From the NCBI RefSeq assembly GCF_007625075.1, contig NZ_QMIE01000010.1, forward strand, positions 92,465-156,464: a stretch of DNA of 64,000 nucleotides. Reading direction: 5' to 3'. The first letter of the stretch is position 1. Each line of letters opens with the position of its first letter. This document shows positions 27,049 through 36,659 of this stretch, piece by piece. Both the position numbers and the translations under genes were made by a program. The notes below the pieces were generated by a model, which had not been told where the DNA came from, searched no databases, and saw only the letters and a list, made by a program, of their open reading frames with translations. The stretch is from Oceanidesulfovibrio indonesiensis (GTDB taxonomy: Bacteria > Desulfobacterota > Desulfovibrionia > Desulfovibrionales > Desulfovibrionaceae).

Positions 27049-28134
27049 TCAGCCCAGGCCGAGCTGCCGCAGCATGGCCGGATTTTCTGGCCAGTTCTCC
27101 TTGACCTTGACCCATACCTCCAGGTGGACCTTGCGGCCCAGCATGTCCATGAGCTCATGGCGCGTCTTGGTGGCTGCCTCCTTGAGCACACGGCCGTCCT
27201 TGCCGATGACGATGCGTTTATGTGCCTGGCGGGCCACATAGACCACGGCGCTTATCAGCACACGCCCTGTCTCGGGCTCCTCCTCCCACTCCTCGATATC
27301 CACGGCCAGGGAGTAGGGGACTTCCTGGCGGGTGGCGTCGAACAGCTTCTCGCGCAGCAGTTCCGAGGCCATAAAGCGCATCGGCGCCGTGGACACCTGG
27401 TCCGGCGGAAACAGCGGCGAAGACTCTGGAAGGTGTTCGATCATCGTTTCCAGGAGCGGCGGCAACCCTTCGGCGCGCAGGGCGGATATGGGGAACAGGG
27501 TCGCGCCGGGAAGCATTTCCGCCAGTTCCTCCATAATGGGCAGCAGTGCATCCTTGGGCTTGACGATGTCCACCTTGTTCAGGGCCACGAGCAGTGGACG
27601 GCCGGAGTCGAGTATCGGTTCGGCAAGCTCTCGGACCTCCTCCATGAAAGCGGGGGTACGGCTCGCGGCAAAGGCCATGTCCAGAACCAGCACCACGATA
27701 TCCGCACCGGAAAGCGCCTGCCATGCGGACTGCAGCAGGGCGCGGTTCATGCGGCCGCCGCGATGGTGCAGCCCGGGGGTGTCGAAAAATACGAGCTGGG
27801 CATCCTGCCGCGTGAGTATGCCGGTCACCTGCGTTCGCGTGGTCTGCGGCTTGGAAGTCACTATGGCGACCTTCTGACCCACCATGGCGTTGAGCAGGGT
27901 GGACTTGCCGGCGTTGGGAGGCCCCAGCAGCGCTATCCATCCAGCGCGATAGCCTTCGGGAACGTCGAAATCCTCGGGCATGGCTATTTCACGGCCGGGC
28001 AGATTGGTCGGATCAAAGTACTCCGGATCGAACTCCAGATCCTCAGGCATGAGATCGTCATGCCCGAAGTCGGTGGATTCCTCGGGGTGTTCGTCGTTGG
28101 GAAATGCGTCGTTGTGTTTTGTTTCGTCATTCAT
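27049..28134 (-). CDS. era: GTPase Era, with N-terminal acidic extension
   Basis: A 361-aa ribosome-assembly GTPase. G1 GPPNAGKSTLLN (about residues 71-82), switch with TTRTQ, G3 DTPGL, G4 NKVD, and a C-terminal KH domain (ending LEVWVKVKENW) that binds 16S rRNA 3' end. Residues 1-60 are a strongly acidic, Pro/Asp/Glu-rich extension not present in typical ~300-aa Era; an internal ATG near codon 52 could be the true start but has no better ribosome site, so I report the longer form with caution. Confidence 0.9.
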   Translation of the reverse strand: MNDETKHNDAFPNDEHPEESTDFGHDDLMPEDLEFDPEYFDPTNLPGREIAMPEDFDVPEGYRAGWIALLGPPNAGKSTLLNAMVGQKVAIVTSKPQTTRTQVTGILTRQDAQLVFFDTPGLHHRGGRMNRALLQSAWQALSGADIVVLVLDMAFAASRTPAFMEEVRELAEPILDSGRPLLVALNKVDIVKPKDALLPIMEELAEMLPGATLFPISALRAEGLPPLLETMIEHLPESSPLFPPDQVSTAPMRFMASELLREKLFDATRQEVPYSLAVDIEEWEEEPETGRVLISAVVYVARQAHKRIVIGKDGRVLKEAATKTRHELMDMLGRKVHLEVWVKVKENWPENPAMLRQLGLG

Positions 28135-28259
28135 CTTTCGGGAAGTGTCTCAGCAATCCGGGATAGTCAAGGGCATAATGGCTGTAGAGGCGGAATTTCA
28201 GGGCGTCGCTTGTGTCATCAGAATGATTACGATATGAAAACAACACAGAGGAGAAAGCA

Positions 28260-28595
28260 ATGGTCAAGAAAGTCAAGTCGGTACGTGTTCCGCCGGAACT
28301 TGAGGAGCTCGATCTGACCCGCCTGGTCAAAGAGTGCGAGGGCTACCTGCGCGATCTGGAGTCCGCCAGCCTGCTCAAGGCCCAGGGAGATGATGAGGCC
28401 TCCAACGCGCTGCTCGCCGCCCGGCGCGACGATTTAGGGCGTAAAATTGCTCGCCTCGTGCTTCAGGCGCGGGCCCGCTACGGCCTGTTGCGGCATATCG
28501 ACAAGGCCGATGTGGAAGGCGATGCAACCGGGTCTGCGGGACCAGCTGGGTCTACGGGATCGGGGGAGACTGCGCCGGGGTCTTCGACGACCTGA
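28260..28595 (+). CDS. Hypothetical protein
   Basis: A 111-aa protein with a GGAG site nine bases before its ATG. Predicted as a helical domain (PPELEELDLTRLVKECEGYLRDLESASLLKA) with a low-complexity Gly/Ser/Thr/Ala tail of about 25 residues. I do not recognise a family. It reads right, diverging from era, and converges with sfsA. Confidence 0.6.
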   Translation: MVKKVKSVRVPPELEELDLTRLVKECEGYLRDLESASLLKAQGDDEASNALLAARRDDLGRKIARLVLQARARYGLLRHIDKADVEGDATGSAGPAGSTGSGETAPGSSTT

Positions 28596-28606
28596 ACAGG
28601 TGTCCG

Positions 28607-29386
28607 TCAGGGGCAGCATGGGCGCGGAGCGAGCGGCAGCCGTTCGCCCAGGGCAATGCCGTGCTCGTCCACATGGGCCACATAGGGCCACACCTCCACG
28701 CCGGCATCGATGCCGGCGTACAGAGCCGCAGCGAACAACGGGTCGATGAAATCCGCCGGCGCGAAGCATCGTCCGTCCGTCCGTTGCACCAGACAGAAAA
28801 TGCCGGCCCGATATCCGGCGGCGGCGAGCGTTGCCAGCTCCAGCAGGTGCTTCCTGCCACGCTCCGTGGCTGCGTCGGGAAAATACGCTACCTCCTCCTC
28901 CACCAATGTTACATTCTTTGCCTCCAGCCAGCAGGTGGGCGAGCCGTATCCTTCGAGCCTGCCATCGAACCGCGAAGCACCGGAGCGCTTCTCGGGCGTG
29001 AAGGTGTGATATCCGCACAAGCCAAACTCCTCGCGCATGGACGGGCAACGCATCACGGCGGCGAGCATGCGGTTGGGTGTGGATGTGTTCACGCCGACCC
29101 ACATGTCGTCCACCCGGATGGCTTCCAACGTGCAGGGAAGTTTACGGTTCGGGTTGGACGAGGTGGAGAAGAGCGCCTTTCGCCCCTCGCGAACGAGTCC
29201 GACCATGGAGCCGGAGTTGTTCGTATGCGCCAGAAACGTGCGGCCGTCATGGTCGCGGGCGTGTATGATGAAACGTTTTTCCCGGGATACGATCTGGGCC
29301 TCGAAGGTATCAGGTGGGTGCGAAATAACGAGTTTCACGGTGTGGATTCCGGAAGGCTGATGGTGTGTGGTTCGGATCAAGAACAA
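28607..29386 (-). CDS. sfsA: SfsA-family nuclease
   Basis: A 259-aa protein. SfsA family signatures: RFIIHARDHDG, the HTNNSGSM motif (usually HCPNxGSM, here shifted to TNNSGSM), WVGVNTSTPNRML, and the metal-binding WLEAKNVTLVEE (D/ExK core). SfsA is a predicted PD-(D/E)XK-like DNA/RNA nuclease originally found as a sugar-fermentation stimulation protein; its physiological role is unclear. Reads left, converging with the hypothetical gene at 28260. Confidence 0.88.
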   Translation of the reverse strand: MFLIRTTHHQPSGIHTVKLVISHPPDTFEAQIVSREKRFIIHARDHDGRTFLAHTNNSGSMVGLVREGRKALFSTSSNPNRKLPCTLEAIRVDDMWVGVNTSTPNRMLAAVMRCPSMREEFGLCGYHTFTPEKRSGASRFDGRLEGYGSPTCWLEAKNVTLVEEEVAYFPDAATERGRKHLLELATLAAAGYRAGIFCLVQRTDGRCFAPADFIDPLFAAALYAGIDAGVEVWPYVAHVDEHGIALGERLPLAPRPCCP

Positions 29387-29503
29387 ATACCTGGAGAAAA
29401 AGACTGGCGCGCCGCGGCGTGAAGGAGTATGGGGCCGGGAAGGCGAACAGGACAGATATACCTAGAACCACAGGCCGTCAGCACATTTTTTGAGGTGGAT
29501 TCA

Positions 29504-30679
29504 ATGAGAATTGCGAAGCGTCTTCAGGAACTCAAGCCTTCCGCCACAATGGCCGTTTCGGCCAAAGCCATGGAGCTCAGGGCCCAGGGCAAAGAAATCA
29601 TCAGCCTTTCGGTGGGCGAAACCGATTTTCCTACACCGGAGCATGTCCGCACCGCGGCAAAGGCGGCCATAGACGAAGGATATGCCCGCTACACCCAGGT
29701 TCCCGGGCTGCCGGAGCTCCGCGAGGCCGTTGCCGGCTACTTCAACAAAACGACTGGCACGAGCGCCGAAGGCAAGCATACCATTGTCACCAACGGCGGC
29801 AAGCAGGGCCTTTTCAACTTGTTCCAGAGCCTGCTCGATCCCGGCGACGAGGTCTTGGTGCCGTCGCCGTACTGGGTTTCCTACCCGGCCATGATCCAGC
29901 TGGCTCAGGGCGTCACCGTCACGGTGCCGACCACGTCGGAGAAGGGATTCAAGGCAAGCGTCGAAGATTTCCGGGCAGCGTTGACGGACAAGACGCGCGT
30001 GCTCCTGTTCAACTCGCCGTCCAACCCCACGGGCGCAGCATATACGCGCGATGAGATCGACGCGATCATGGAGTTCGCCCTGGAAAAGGGCCTCTATATC
30101 ATTTCCGACGAGATATACGACCAGCTCGTCTACCCGCCGGCCGAACACGCATCGCTGGCCCCGTGGTGGGAAAAGGCGCCGGAGAACGTCGCCGTGATGA
30201 ATGGCCTTTCCAAGTCCTTCAGCATGACAGGCTGGCGCGTGGGGTACTGTCTCGCCCACGAAGATATGGTCAAAGCACTCAGCAAAATCCAGGGCCAGTC
30301 CACCTCCTGCGTCAACGTCATTGCCCAGAAGGCGGCCATTGCCGCGCTCAACGGCCCACTGGACGAACTCAAGGCCATGCGCGAGATATTCATGCGCCGC
30401 CGGGACCTGCTGCTCGATCGTCTGAACGGCTGGTCCGGAGTGAGCTGTCCTACACCCGAGGGCGCGTTCTACGTGTTTCCGGATTTTTCCTCGTTGTATG
30501 ACGCCGCGCGTCCGGATTCCACTTCGCTGTGCACCTGGCTGCTGGAGGAAGCGGGAGTAGCCGCCGTGCCGGGCGCTGCATTCGGCGAAGATCGCTGCAT
30601 CCGGCTGTCGTATGCGCTGGACGATGCCGCGCTCATGGAGGCGCTGGACCGCATCGGCCGCGCCTTGGGTCTGGGCTGA
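29504..30679 (+). CDS. Class I aminotransferase (aspartate aminotransferase type)
   Basis: A 391-aa PLP enzyme starting at the ATG 29504, after GAGGTGG; upstream in-frame codons lack a site. Signatures: LSVGETDFPTPEHV near the N-terminus, NSPSNPTGA, and the PLP lysine in NGLSKSFSMTGWRVGY. The pattern fits the AspC/AraT group of subfamily Ibeta, probably aspartate:2-oxoglutarate transamination, but other substrates cannot be excluded. Stands alone on the plus strand. Confidence 0.9.
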   Translation: MRIAKRLQELKPSATMAVSAKAMELRAQGKEIISLSVGETDFPTPEHVRTAAKAAIDEGYARYTQVPGLPELREAVAGYFNKTTGTSAEGKHTIVTNGGKQGLFNLFQSLLDPGDEVLVPSPYWVSYPAMIQLAQGVTVTVPTTSEKGFKASVEDFRAALTDKTRVLLFNSPSNPTGAAYTRDEIDAIMEFALEKGLYIISDEIYDQLVYPPAEHASLAPWWEKAPENVAVMNGLSKSFSMTGWRVGYCLAHEDMVKALSKIQGQSTSCVNVIAQKAAIAALNGPLDELKAMREIFMRRRDLLLDRLNGWSGVSCPTPEGAFYVFPDFSSLYDAARPDSTSLCTWLLEEAGVAAVPGAAFGEDRCIRLSYALDDAALMEALDRIGRALGLG

Positions 30680-30703
30680 AAACAGACCCCTGGAACTCTC
30701 CGC

Positions 30704-30758
30704 GACGTTCCCGTATCCTGCCACGGATTCCATCAAGCCGTTCTGGATCGGGAACGTC
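30704..30758. promoter_or_regulatory. Inverted repeat upstream of two-component operon
   Basis: GACGTTCCCG (30704-30713) and CGGGAACGTC (30749-30758) are perfect 10-bp inverted repeats separated by 35 bases, in the 120-base gap between the aminotransferase stop and the sensor kinase start. It might be a binding site for the NtrC-type regulator encoded next to it, or a terminator-like hairpin for the aminotransferase gene. No -24/-12 promoter could be fixed beside it. Confidence 0.35.
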
Positions 30759-30799
30759 CCGCTCCGGCGTGAAGCCTTCCGGAGTATTTGCACATCATT

Positions 30800-32260
30800 A
30801 TGCCTGACAAGAAAACGCAAGCTGCGAACCCGGGCGACTCATTCGCCACGGCGTTCGGGTTCACCAAGATCCTCTCGCTTTCATCTCTTGTGCTCATTCT
30901 GGCCACAGGTCTCATCTTGTCCGTGGTCATCGCCAACTCTGCCCGACAGACTTTGCTTGAAAAACAGGAGCAATTCGCCACCCTCCTGGCCGAAAACCTG
31001 AACCACCAGATATACCGCCGCTTCATCCTGCCCACGCTCATCGGGTTCGGCTCCATCGAACTTTCCCAGGAAGCCCAGTACGATCGGCTTGAGCGAACCA
31101 TCGAGTCGGCCACACGTGGTCTCAACATCAGAAATCTTCGTATATATGACCTCGAAGGAGCGGTGAGCTTCTCCACGGATCGTGCGGAGGTGGGCAACAC
31201 TGTGCTGGCTGATGGCAAGGTGCTGGGGACTATCGACAATCTGGGAAAGACGTTCGACATCGACTCCGAAATATCTCAATGGTGGGGTATATTTCTTTTG
31301 GATATCGAAGAGGACTCCGTGGTGCTGCGTACGGTGTACCCTCTGCGCATGGAAGATGATCTCGTGGGGCCGGAACGCAGAAAGGGACCGCTTATCGGCG
31401 TGCTTGAGCTGCGCCAGGACATTTCCGAAGACTACAAGACCGTTTTGCGTTTTCAACGCGTTATTCTTGCGGCTTCTTTGGTAAGTTCCCTTGGTCTTTT
31501 CCTAATGCTGCTTGCGATAATCCGTAAGGTGGACCGCTCAAACGCTGAGCGCATCAAGGAACGGAACCGGCTGGAACGCGAGCTCCACCAGAGCGAAAAG
31601 CTTGCCTCCATGGGCCGTATGGTCGCCGGCATCGCCCACGAGATTCGCAACCCGCTCGGCATCATCCGCTCAAGCGCCGAACTGCTGCTCAAGAAAACCG
31701 GATCCAAGGATGATCTTCAGGCCCGCATGCTCAAGGCTATCCACGACGAGTCCAAACGGCTCTCCCAGACCGTCAACGACTTCCTCGACTACGCCAGACC
31801 CCGCGAGGGCAAGCGAGACCCCGTTGATGTGGGCAGGCTCCTTGAGCAGGCGCTTGTGTTTTTGGAGCCCGAGTGCGAGAAGAACAACGTGGTGGTGGAA
31901 AAGGAATACGAGCAGGAGCAGGGCCGCATCATGGTGCGCGGGGATAAGGATCTGCTCTACCGCGCGTTCTACAACATCCTGACCAACGCCATGCAGGCCA
32001 TGGCCGGACCGGGTACGATCCATGTGCGGTCCGAGAAGAACGATGGTCGCCTTCTTGTGGAGTTCGTAGACACCGGTCCCGGCTTCGACGAAAACTCCCT
32101 GGACAAACTGGCTGATCCGTTCTTCACCACAAAGGACAACGGCACCGGGCTCGGGCTGACCATCCTCAAGAACATCGTGGAAAGCCACGGCGGCTCACTC
32201 GGGCTGGACAACGCGCCTGAAGGCGGCGCCAGGGTCCGGATCAGTCTGCCCCTCGCCTGA
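30800..32260 (+). CDS. Sensor histidine kinase (NtrB/ZraS type)
   Basis: A 486-aa membrane kinase from ATG 30800 (a TTG four codons earlier is the alternative). Membrane helices at about residues 24-46 and 225-243 flank a ~175-residue periplasmic sensor domain. HisKA with phosphorylated His in GIAHEIRNPLG (about 285), followed by the ATPase (N box FYNILTNAMQAM; G boxes DTGPGFDE and GTGLGL). It should phosphorylate the sigma-54 activator encoded 22 bases downstream. The signal is unknown. Confidence 0.92.
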   Translation: MPDKKTQAANPGDSFATAFGFTKILSLSSLVLILATGLILSVVIANSARQTLLEKQEQFATLLAENLNHQIYRRFILPTLIGFGSIELSQEAQYDRLERTIESATRGLNIRNLRIYDLEGAVSFSTDRAEVGNTVLADGKVLGTIDNLGKTFDIDSEISQWWGIFLLDIEEDSVVLRTVYPLRMEDDLVGPERRKGPLIGVLELRQDISEDYKTVLRFQRVILAASLVSSLGLFLMLLAIIRKVDRSNAERIKERNRLERELHQSEKLASMGRMVAGIAHEIRNPLGIIRSSAELLLKKTGSKDDLQARMLKAIHDESKRLSQTVNDFLDYARPREGKRDPVDVGRLLEQALVFLEPECEKNNVVVEKEYEQEQGRIMVRGDKDLLYRAFYNILTNAMQAMAGPGTIHVRSEKNDGRLLVEFVDTGPGFDENSLDKLADPFFTTKDNGTGLGLTILKNIVESHGGSLGLDNAPEGGARVRISLPLA

Positions 32261-32282
32261 GGCCAGGATACACGTACCAACC

Positions 32283-33659
32283 ATGCCGACGCATATACTC
32301 TGTATAGACGACGAACCGAACTACGTGCTCGTCCTCGAAGCCCTGCTTACCGAGGAAGGGTACTCGGTCACGGCCCTGTCCGATCCGGAAACCGCTCTCG
32401 CCTACCTCGACGAATCCGAGGTGGACGTGGTCATCACGGACATGAAGATGCCCAAGCTCTCCGGACAGGGCGTGCTCGACCACGTAAAGAAGAATTACCC
32501 GTACATACCGGTGATGATCATGACCGCCTACGGCTCCATCGAAGGCGCCGTGGAGGCCATGAAGCTGGGTGCGTTCGATTATATCACCAAGCCTTTCGCC
32601 AACGAGGAACTGCTGCTCTCAGTGCGCAAGGCAGCACAGATGGCCGAGGCCCAGCGGCAGTACCGGGTGCTCCAGGAAAGCCTGGGACAGCGCTTTGGCA
32701 AGCATCAGATCCTCGGCACCTCCAAGGTCATGCAGAACGTGCTGGCCATGATCGACCGCGCGGGCCCGTCCAAGGCCACGGTGCTCATCACAGGCGAGTC
32801 CGGTACGGGCAAGGAACTCGTGGCAAAGGCCATCCACTTCTCATCCCCCCGGAGCAAGGGACCGTTTATCTCCGTGAATTGCGCCGCCCTCAACCCCGGC
32901 GTGCTCGAAAGCGAGCTGTTCGGCCATGAGAAGGGCTCCTTCACCGGCGCCGTGGCGCGTAAGCGCGGCCGGTTCGAGTTGGCTCATGGCGGCACGCTCT
33001 TTCTCGATGAGATCGGCGAGTTGAGCCAGGACATGCAGGTAAAGCTGCTGCGCGTCCTGCAGGAGCGGACCTTCGAGCGCGTGGGCGGAACAGAGTCCAT
33101 CAGCGTGGATATCAGACTGGTGGCGGCAACGAACAAGGACCTGCCTGAAGCCGTGAAGAATGGGGGATTCCGCGAGGACCTCTATTATCGACTGAACGTA
33201 ATACAAATTGAAATACCGGCCCTGCGTGAACGGCGCGAAGACATTCCGCTGCTCGCATCTTCCTTTGCCGAGAAGTATGCCGAGGAGAACGAAACCGCGC
33301 ACAAGACGTTCTCGCCCGAGGCCATCGGCTATCTCATGGGGTATGAGTGGCCGGGCAATGTCCGCCAGTTGGAGAACGTGGTGGAGCGGTGCATGGTGCT
33401 TGCCGGCTCCGATGTCATCGGCGTGGAAGATCTGCCGGCCGAGATCAAGGACGAGGAGGCGCAGTTCAAGTCCGCCGTGGATCTGCTGCCGGTGAAGCTG
33501 GACCTTTCCGACACCCTGGAGAAGATCGAAGCCGCCCTGGTGCGCCGAGCCCTGGTGCGTAGCGACTTCGTGCAGGTGAAAGCGGCCGAGTTGCTCGGCA
33601 TCTCCAAAAGCCTGCTCCAGTACAAGCTGAAAAAGTACCAGATTTCGGCCCATCCGTAA
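32283..33659 (+). CDS. Sigma-54-dependent response regulator (NtrC/ZraR type)
   Basis: A 458-aa regulator: receiver domain (about 1-120, phosphorylation Asp in VVITDMKMPKLSG), AAA+ sigma-54 interaction domain with Walker A GESGTGKE and the sigma-54 contact loop here reading GSFTGA instead of GAFTGA, then a Fis-type HTH at the C-terminus (KAAELLGISKSLLQYKLKKY). Activates sigma-54 promoters after phosphorylation by the upstream kinase. Target genes are not apparent in the window. Confidence 0.93.
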   Translation: MPTHILCIDDEPNYVLVLEALLTEEGYSVTALSDPETALAYLDESEVDVVITDMKMPKLSGQGVLDHVKKNYPYIPVMIMTAYGSIEGAVEAMKLGAFDYITKPFANEELLLSVRKAAQMAEAQRQYRVLQESLGQRFGKHQILGTSKVMQNVLAMIDRAGPSKATVLITGESGTGKELVAKAIHFSSPRSKGPFISVNCAALNPGVLESELFGHEKGSFTGAVARKRGRFELAHGGTLFLDEIGELSQDMQVKLLRVLQERTFERVGGTESISVDIRLVAATNKDLPEAVKNGGFREDLYYRLNVIQIEIPALRERREDIPLLASSFAEKYAEENETAHKTFSPEAIGYLMGYEWPGNVRQLENVVERCMVLAGSDVIGVEDLPAEIKDEEAQFKSAVDLLPVKLDLSDTLEKIEAALVRRALVRSDFVQVKAAELLGISKSLLQYKLKKYQISAHP

Positions 33660-33662
33660 GAT

Positions 33663-36623
33663 ATGGCCGACCGACGACTCCTGGATGCCGCGGCGCCGTT
33701 GCCGGATGCCGGACCCCCCCGAGACGACATGCCTCAGGGTTCAGTGTCCGAGTACGTGGATTCGCTCAAGGCTTCGCCGCGTCTGGGATCCCAGGTGGTT
33801 TATCATCGCGTGCTCTCGGGCAGGGACCCTGAGTTCGGCGAACCGGTCCGGCCCTGGCCCCGCGCCGTGGGGAACCTGCTGGCTGAGCGCTCCATACCCG
33901 CACTCTACGCCCACCAGGTTCGAGCCACGGACATGGTCCGCGCCGGACGCCATGTCGTGGTGGCCACCCCCACGGCAAGCGGCAAGACCCTGGTATACAA
34001 CCTGCCGGTTTTGGAACGATTTCTCCAGGATCCGGACGCCCGCGCCCTGTATATGTTTCCGCTCAAGGCCCTGGCGCAGGACCAGCTCAAGGCCTTTAAC
34101 GAGCTGACTGCAGGCTGGCCCAAGGACGCCCGCCCCCGCGCAGCAATTTACGACGGCGACGTAAGCGACTACGCCCGCCGCAAGATCCGCGAGAACCCGC
34201 CGCACGCCTTGCTCACCAACCCGGAAATGCTGCATCTGGCGTTGCTGCCGCATCACGAGAAGTGGTCCACCTTCCTGGCCGGGCTGTCTTTTGTGGTGGT
34301 AGACGAGGTACACACCTACCGCGGCGTCATGGGGTCGCACATGGCGCAGGTTTTCCGGCGATTGAACCGTGTGGCCGCTCGATTCGGCGCCGCGCCCACG
34401 TTCATCTTCTGCTCGGCAACGGTAGCCAACCCCGGAGAATTGGCGCAGAAGCTCACCGGCCACGAGGTGGAAACCATCACGGAATCCGGCGCACCGCAGG
34501 GCAAACGCCACTTCGTGTTCCTCGACCCGCTGGAAGGCGCTGCCCACGCCGCGATCATGCTTCTCAAGTCCGCCCTGGCCCGCAACCTGCGCACCATCGT
34601 GTACTGCCAGTCGCGCAAGCTCACGGAGCTTGTATCCCTGTGGGCGCAGGACAAGGCCGGACCATATAAGGACCGCATCAGCGCCTATCGCGCCGGCTTT
34701 CTGCCCGAAGAACGGCGGGAGGTCGAAGCCAGGATGTCCACGGGCGAGCTGTTGGCGGTGATTTCCACCTCGGCCCTCGAACTCGGTATCGATATTGGCG
34801 CCCTGGACCTGTGCATCCTGGTGGGCTATCCGGGCACCATCATGTCCACGCTCCAGCGCGGGGGCCGGGTGGGCCGCAGCCTCAAGGAGTCCGCTGTTGT
34901 GCTTGTGGCGCAGGAGGACGCCCTGGACCAGTACTTCATGCGCCACCCGGAAGACTTTTTCGAGCGACCGCCGGAAGCGGCCGTGCTCAATCCGCACAAC
35001 GAAGTCATCCTCGCCAGGCACCTGGATTGCGCCGCGGCCGAGCTTCCCCTCACCGAAGGCGAACCCTGGCTCGATATCTCTGAAGTGCGCCAGGTGATGA
35101 CGGCCATGGAATACGATGGCCGTCTGCTGCGCTCCAAGGAGGGAGACCGCATCCATTCGCGCCGCAAACAGCCGCACAGGGAAGTTGATCTGCGCGGGGC
35201 AGGGGCTTCCTACCGCATAGAGGCTTTGCCACAAGGAGCTTCCGTGGGCCTGGTGGATGAACACCGAGCGTTTCGGGAGACTCACCCCGGGGCCGTGTAT
35301 CTGCACCGCGGCAAGACGTTCCTGGTCAAGGATCTCGACCTCGGCTCCCACACTGTGACGGTGACGCCGGCACGGGTGGACTACTACACCCGCGTGCGTG
35401 GTTCCAAGAGCACCGAGATTCTGGAGGTCCACGAGTACGGCAGCGTCTGGGGCACGCGCATTTTCCGCGGCAGGTTGCGGGTTACGGAAACCATTACGGG
35501 ATACGAGAAACGCAAGGTGCGCGGCGGCACGCTCATGACCATTGTGCCCCTTGATCTGCCGCCTCTGGTTTTCGAGACAGAGGGGGTGTGGATCGAAATT
35601 CCCATGGAAGTGCAGCGGCAAGCGGAGGATAAATTTTTCCATTTCATGGGTGGAATCCATGCGCTGGAGCACGCCATGATAGGCATCTTGCCGCTTATCG
35701 TCATGACGGATCGCAACGACCTCGGCGGCATCTCCACGCCCATGCACCCCCAGGTGGGATTGCCGGCCGTGTTCGTTTACGACGCCGCCCCCGGTGGCGT
35801 GGGGCTCACGCGGCAGGCGTACGAAAAAGCGGACGATCTCATGGCCCGAACCATGGACGTGGTCGCCTCCTGCCCGTGCGACCTCGGCTGCCCGTCCTGC
35901 GTGCATTCGCCCAAATGCGGGTCCGGCAACAGGCCCATCGACAAGGCTGCGGCTCTGTTTCTGCTCGGCGCCCTCCGGGACGCGCCAGCGCCGGACATCG
36001 GACCGCAATGTTTACCGCAGTTGCCGGATAAAAAGGAAGAGACCCCGACAGATGGGATTGCCGTCACGGCGCACATCCCCAATGCGGAATTGCGATACGG
36101 CGTTCTCGATGTGGAAACGCAACTGTCGGCGCAGGAAGTGGGTGGCTGGCGAAACGCCAGGGATATGCGTGTTTCCTGCTGCGTGCTCTACGATTCGGAA
36201 ACGAACGATTATACGGCCTATCGCGAGGACGAACTGCCCGCCATGTTCGATCGGCTTCAGGCACTCGACCTGATCATCGGTTTCAACATCCTGCGCTTCG
36301 ACTACTCGGTGCTCGGTCCATACGCCGGTGCGCTCGACCTGCACTCTCTGCCCACCCTCGATATGCTCCAGGAGGTGCGCCGGCGGCTCGGTTACCGACT
36401 TTCACTGGACGCCCTGGGCGCCGCCACTCTGGGTGCGCAGAAAACCGCCGACGGGCTCCAGGCCCTGGCCTGGTGGAAGGAAGGCCGCATCGACGAGATC
36501 ATCGAGTATTGCACCAAGGACGTGGAGCTCACACGCGACCTCTACCTGCACGGCCGCGAGCATGGCTACCTGCTTTTCACCAATAAAGCCAAGCAGACCG
36601 TGCGCCTGCCTGTTGAATGGTAG
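33663..36623 (+). CDS. DEAD/DEAH helicase with DUF1998 domain fused to a DEDD exonuclease domain (MrfA-MrfB fusion)
   Basis: A 986-aa protein. Helicase motifs: ATPTASGKT (Walker A, about residue 100), DEVH (about 213), SATVANP, and motif VI-like LQRGGRVGRS (about 397). Then a DUF1998 domain ending in the four-cysteine cluster CPCDLGCPSCVHSPKCG (about 737-755). The last ~180 residues form an RNase H-like exonuclease: VLDVET (Asp/Glu), IIGFNILRFDYSVL (Asp) and EYCTKDVELT (YxxxD). In Bacillus subtilis the same two parts are separate proteins, MrfA (YprA) and MrfB (YprB), acting in mitomycin-type DNA damage repair. Here one gene encodes both. A start 22 codons downstream is possible. Confidence 0.88.
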   Translation: MADRRLLDAAAPLPDAGPPRDDMPQGSVSEYVDSLKASPRLGSQVVYHRVLSGRDPEFGEPVRPWPRAVGNLLAERSIPALYAHQVRATDMVRAGRHVVVATPTASGKTLVYNLPVLERFLQDPDARALYMFPLKALAQDQLKAFNELTAGWPKDARPRAAIYDGDVSDYARRKIRENPPHALLTNPEMLHLALLPHHEKWSTFLAGLSFVVVDEVHTYRGVMGSHMAQVFRRLNRVAARFGAAPTFIFCSATVANPGELAQKLTGHEVETITESGAPQGKRHFVFLDPLEGAAHAAIMLLKSALARNLRTIVYCQSRKLTELVSLWAQDKAGPYKDRISAYRAGFLPEERREVEARMSTGELLAVISTSALELGIDIGALDLCILVGYPGTIMSTLQRGGRVGRSLKESAVVLVAQEDALDQYFMRHPEDFFERPPEAAVLNPHNEVILARHLDCAAAELPLTEGEPWLDISEVRQVMTAMEYDGRLLRSKEGDRIHSRRKQPHREVDLRGAGASYRIEALPQGASVGLVDEHRAFRETHPGAVYLHRGKTFLVKDLDLGSHTVTVTPARVDYYTRVRGSKSTEILEVHEYGSVWGTRIFRGRLRVTETITGYEKRKVRGGTLMTIVPLDLPPLVFETEGVWIEIPMEVQRQAEDKFFHFMGGIHALEHAMIGILPLIVMTDRNDLGGISTPMHPQVGLPAVFVYDAAPGGVGLTRQAYEKADDLMARTMDVVASCPCDLGCPSCVHSPKCGSGNRPIDKAAALFLLGALRDAPAPDIGPQCLPQLPDKKEETPTDGIAVTAHIPNAELRYGVLDVETQLSAQEVGGWRNARDMRVSCCVLYDSETNDYTAYREDELPAMFDRLQALDLIIGFNILRFDYSVLGPYAGALDLHSLPTLDMLQEVRRRLGYRLSLDALGAATLGAQKTADGLQALAWWKEGRIDEIIEYCTKDVELTRDLYLHGREHGYLLFTNKAKQTVRLPVEW

Positions 36624-36659
36624 GCTGCGGGACAGCGTTCCCTCAGAGCCCAGGCGGCT

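Noticed and set aside
30704..30758. Sigma-54 promoter before the two-component operon
   Set aside because: Only a widely spaced inverted repeat is visible; no TGGC/TTGC pair with the correct 10-base centre was found.
33741..36008. A 755-codon open frame antisense to the helicase-exonuclease gene
   Set aside because: It mirrors the GC-rich third positions of the real gene, has no family-like motifs and no ribosome site; it is a shadow of the MrfAB-type gene.
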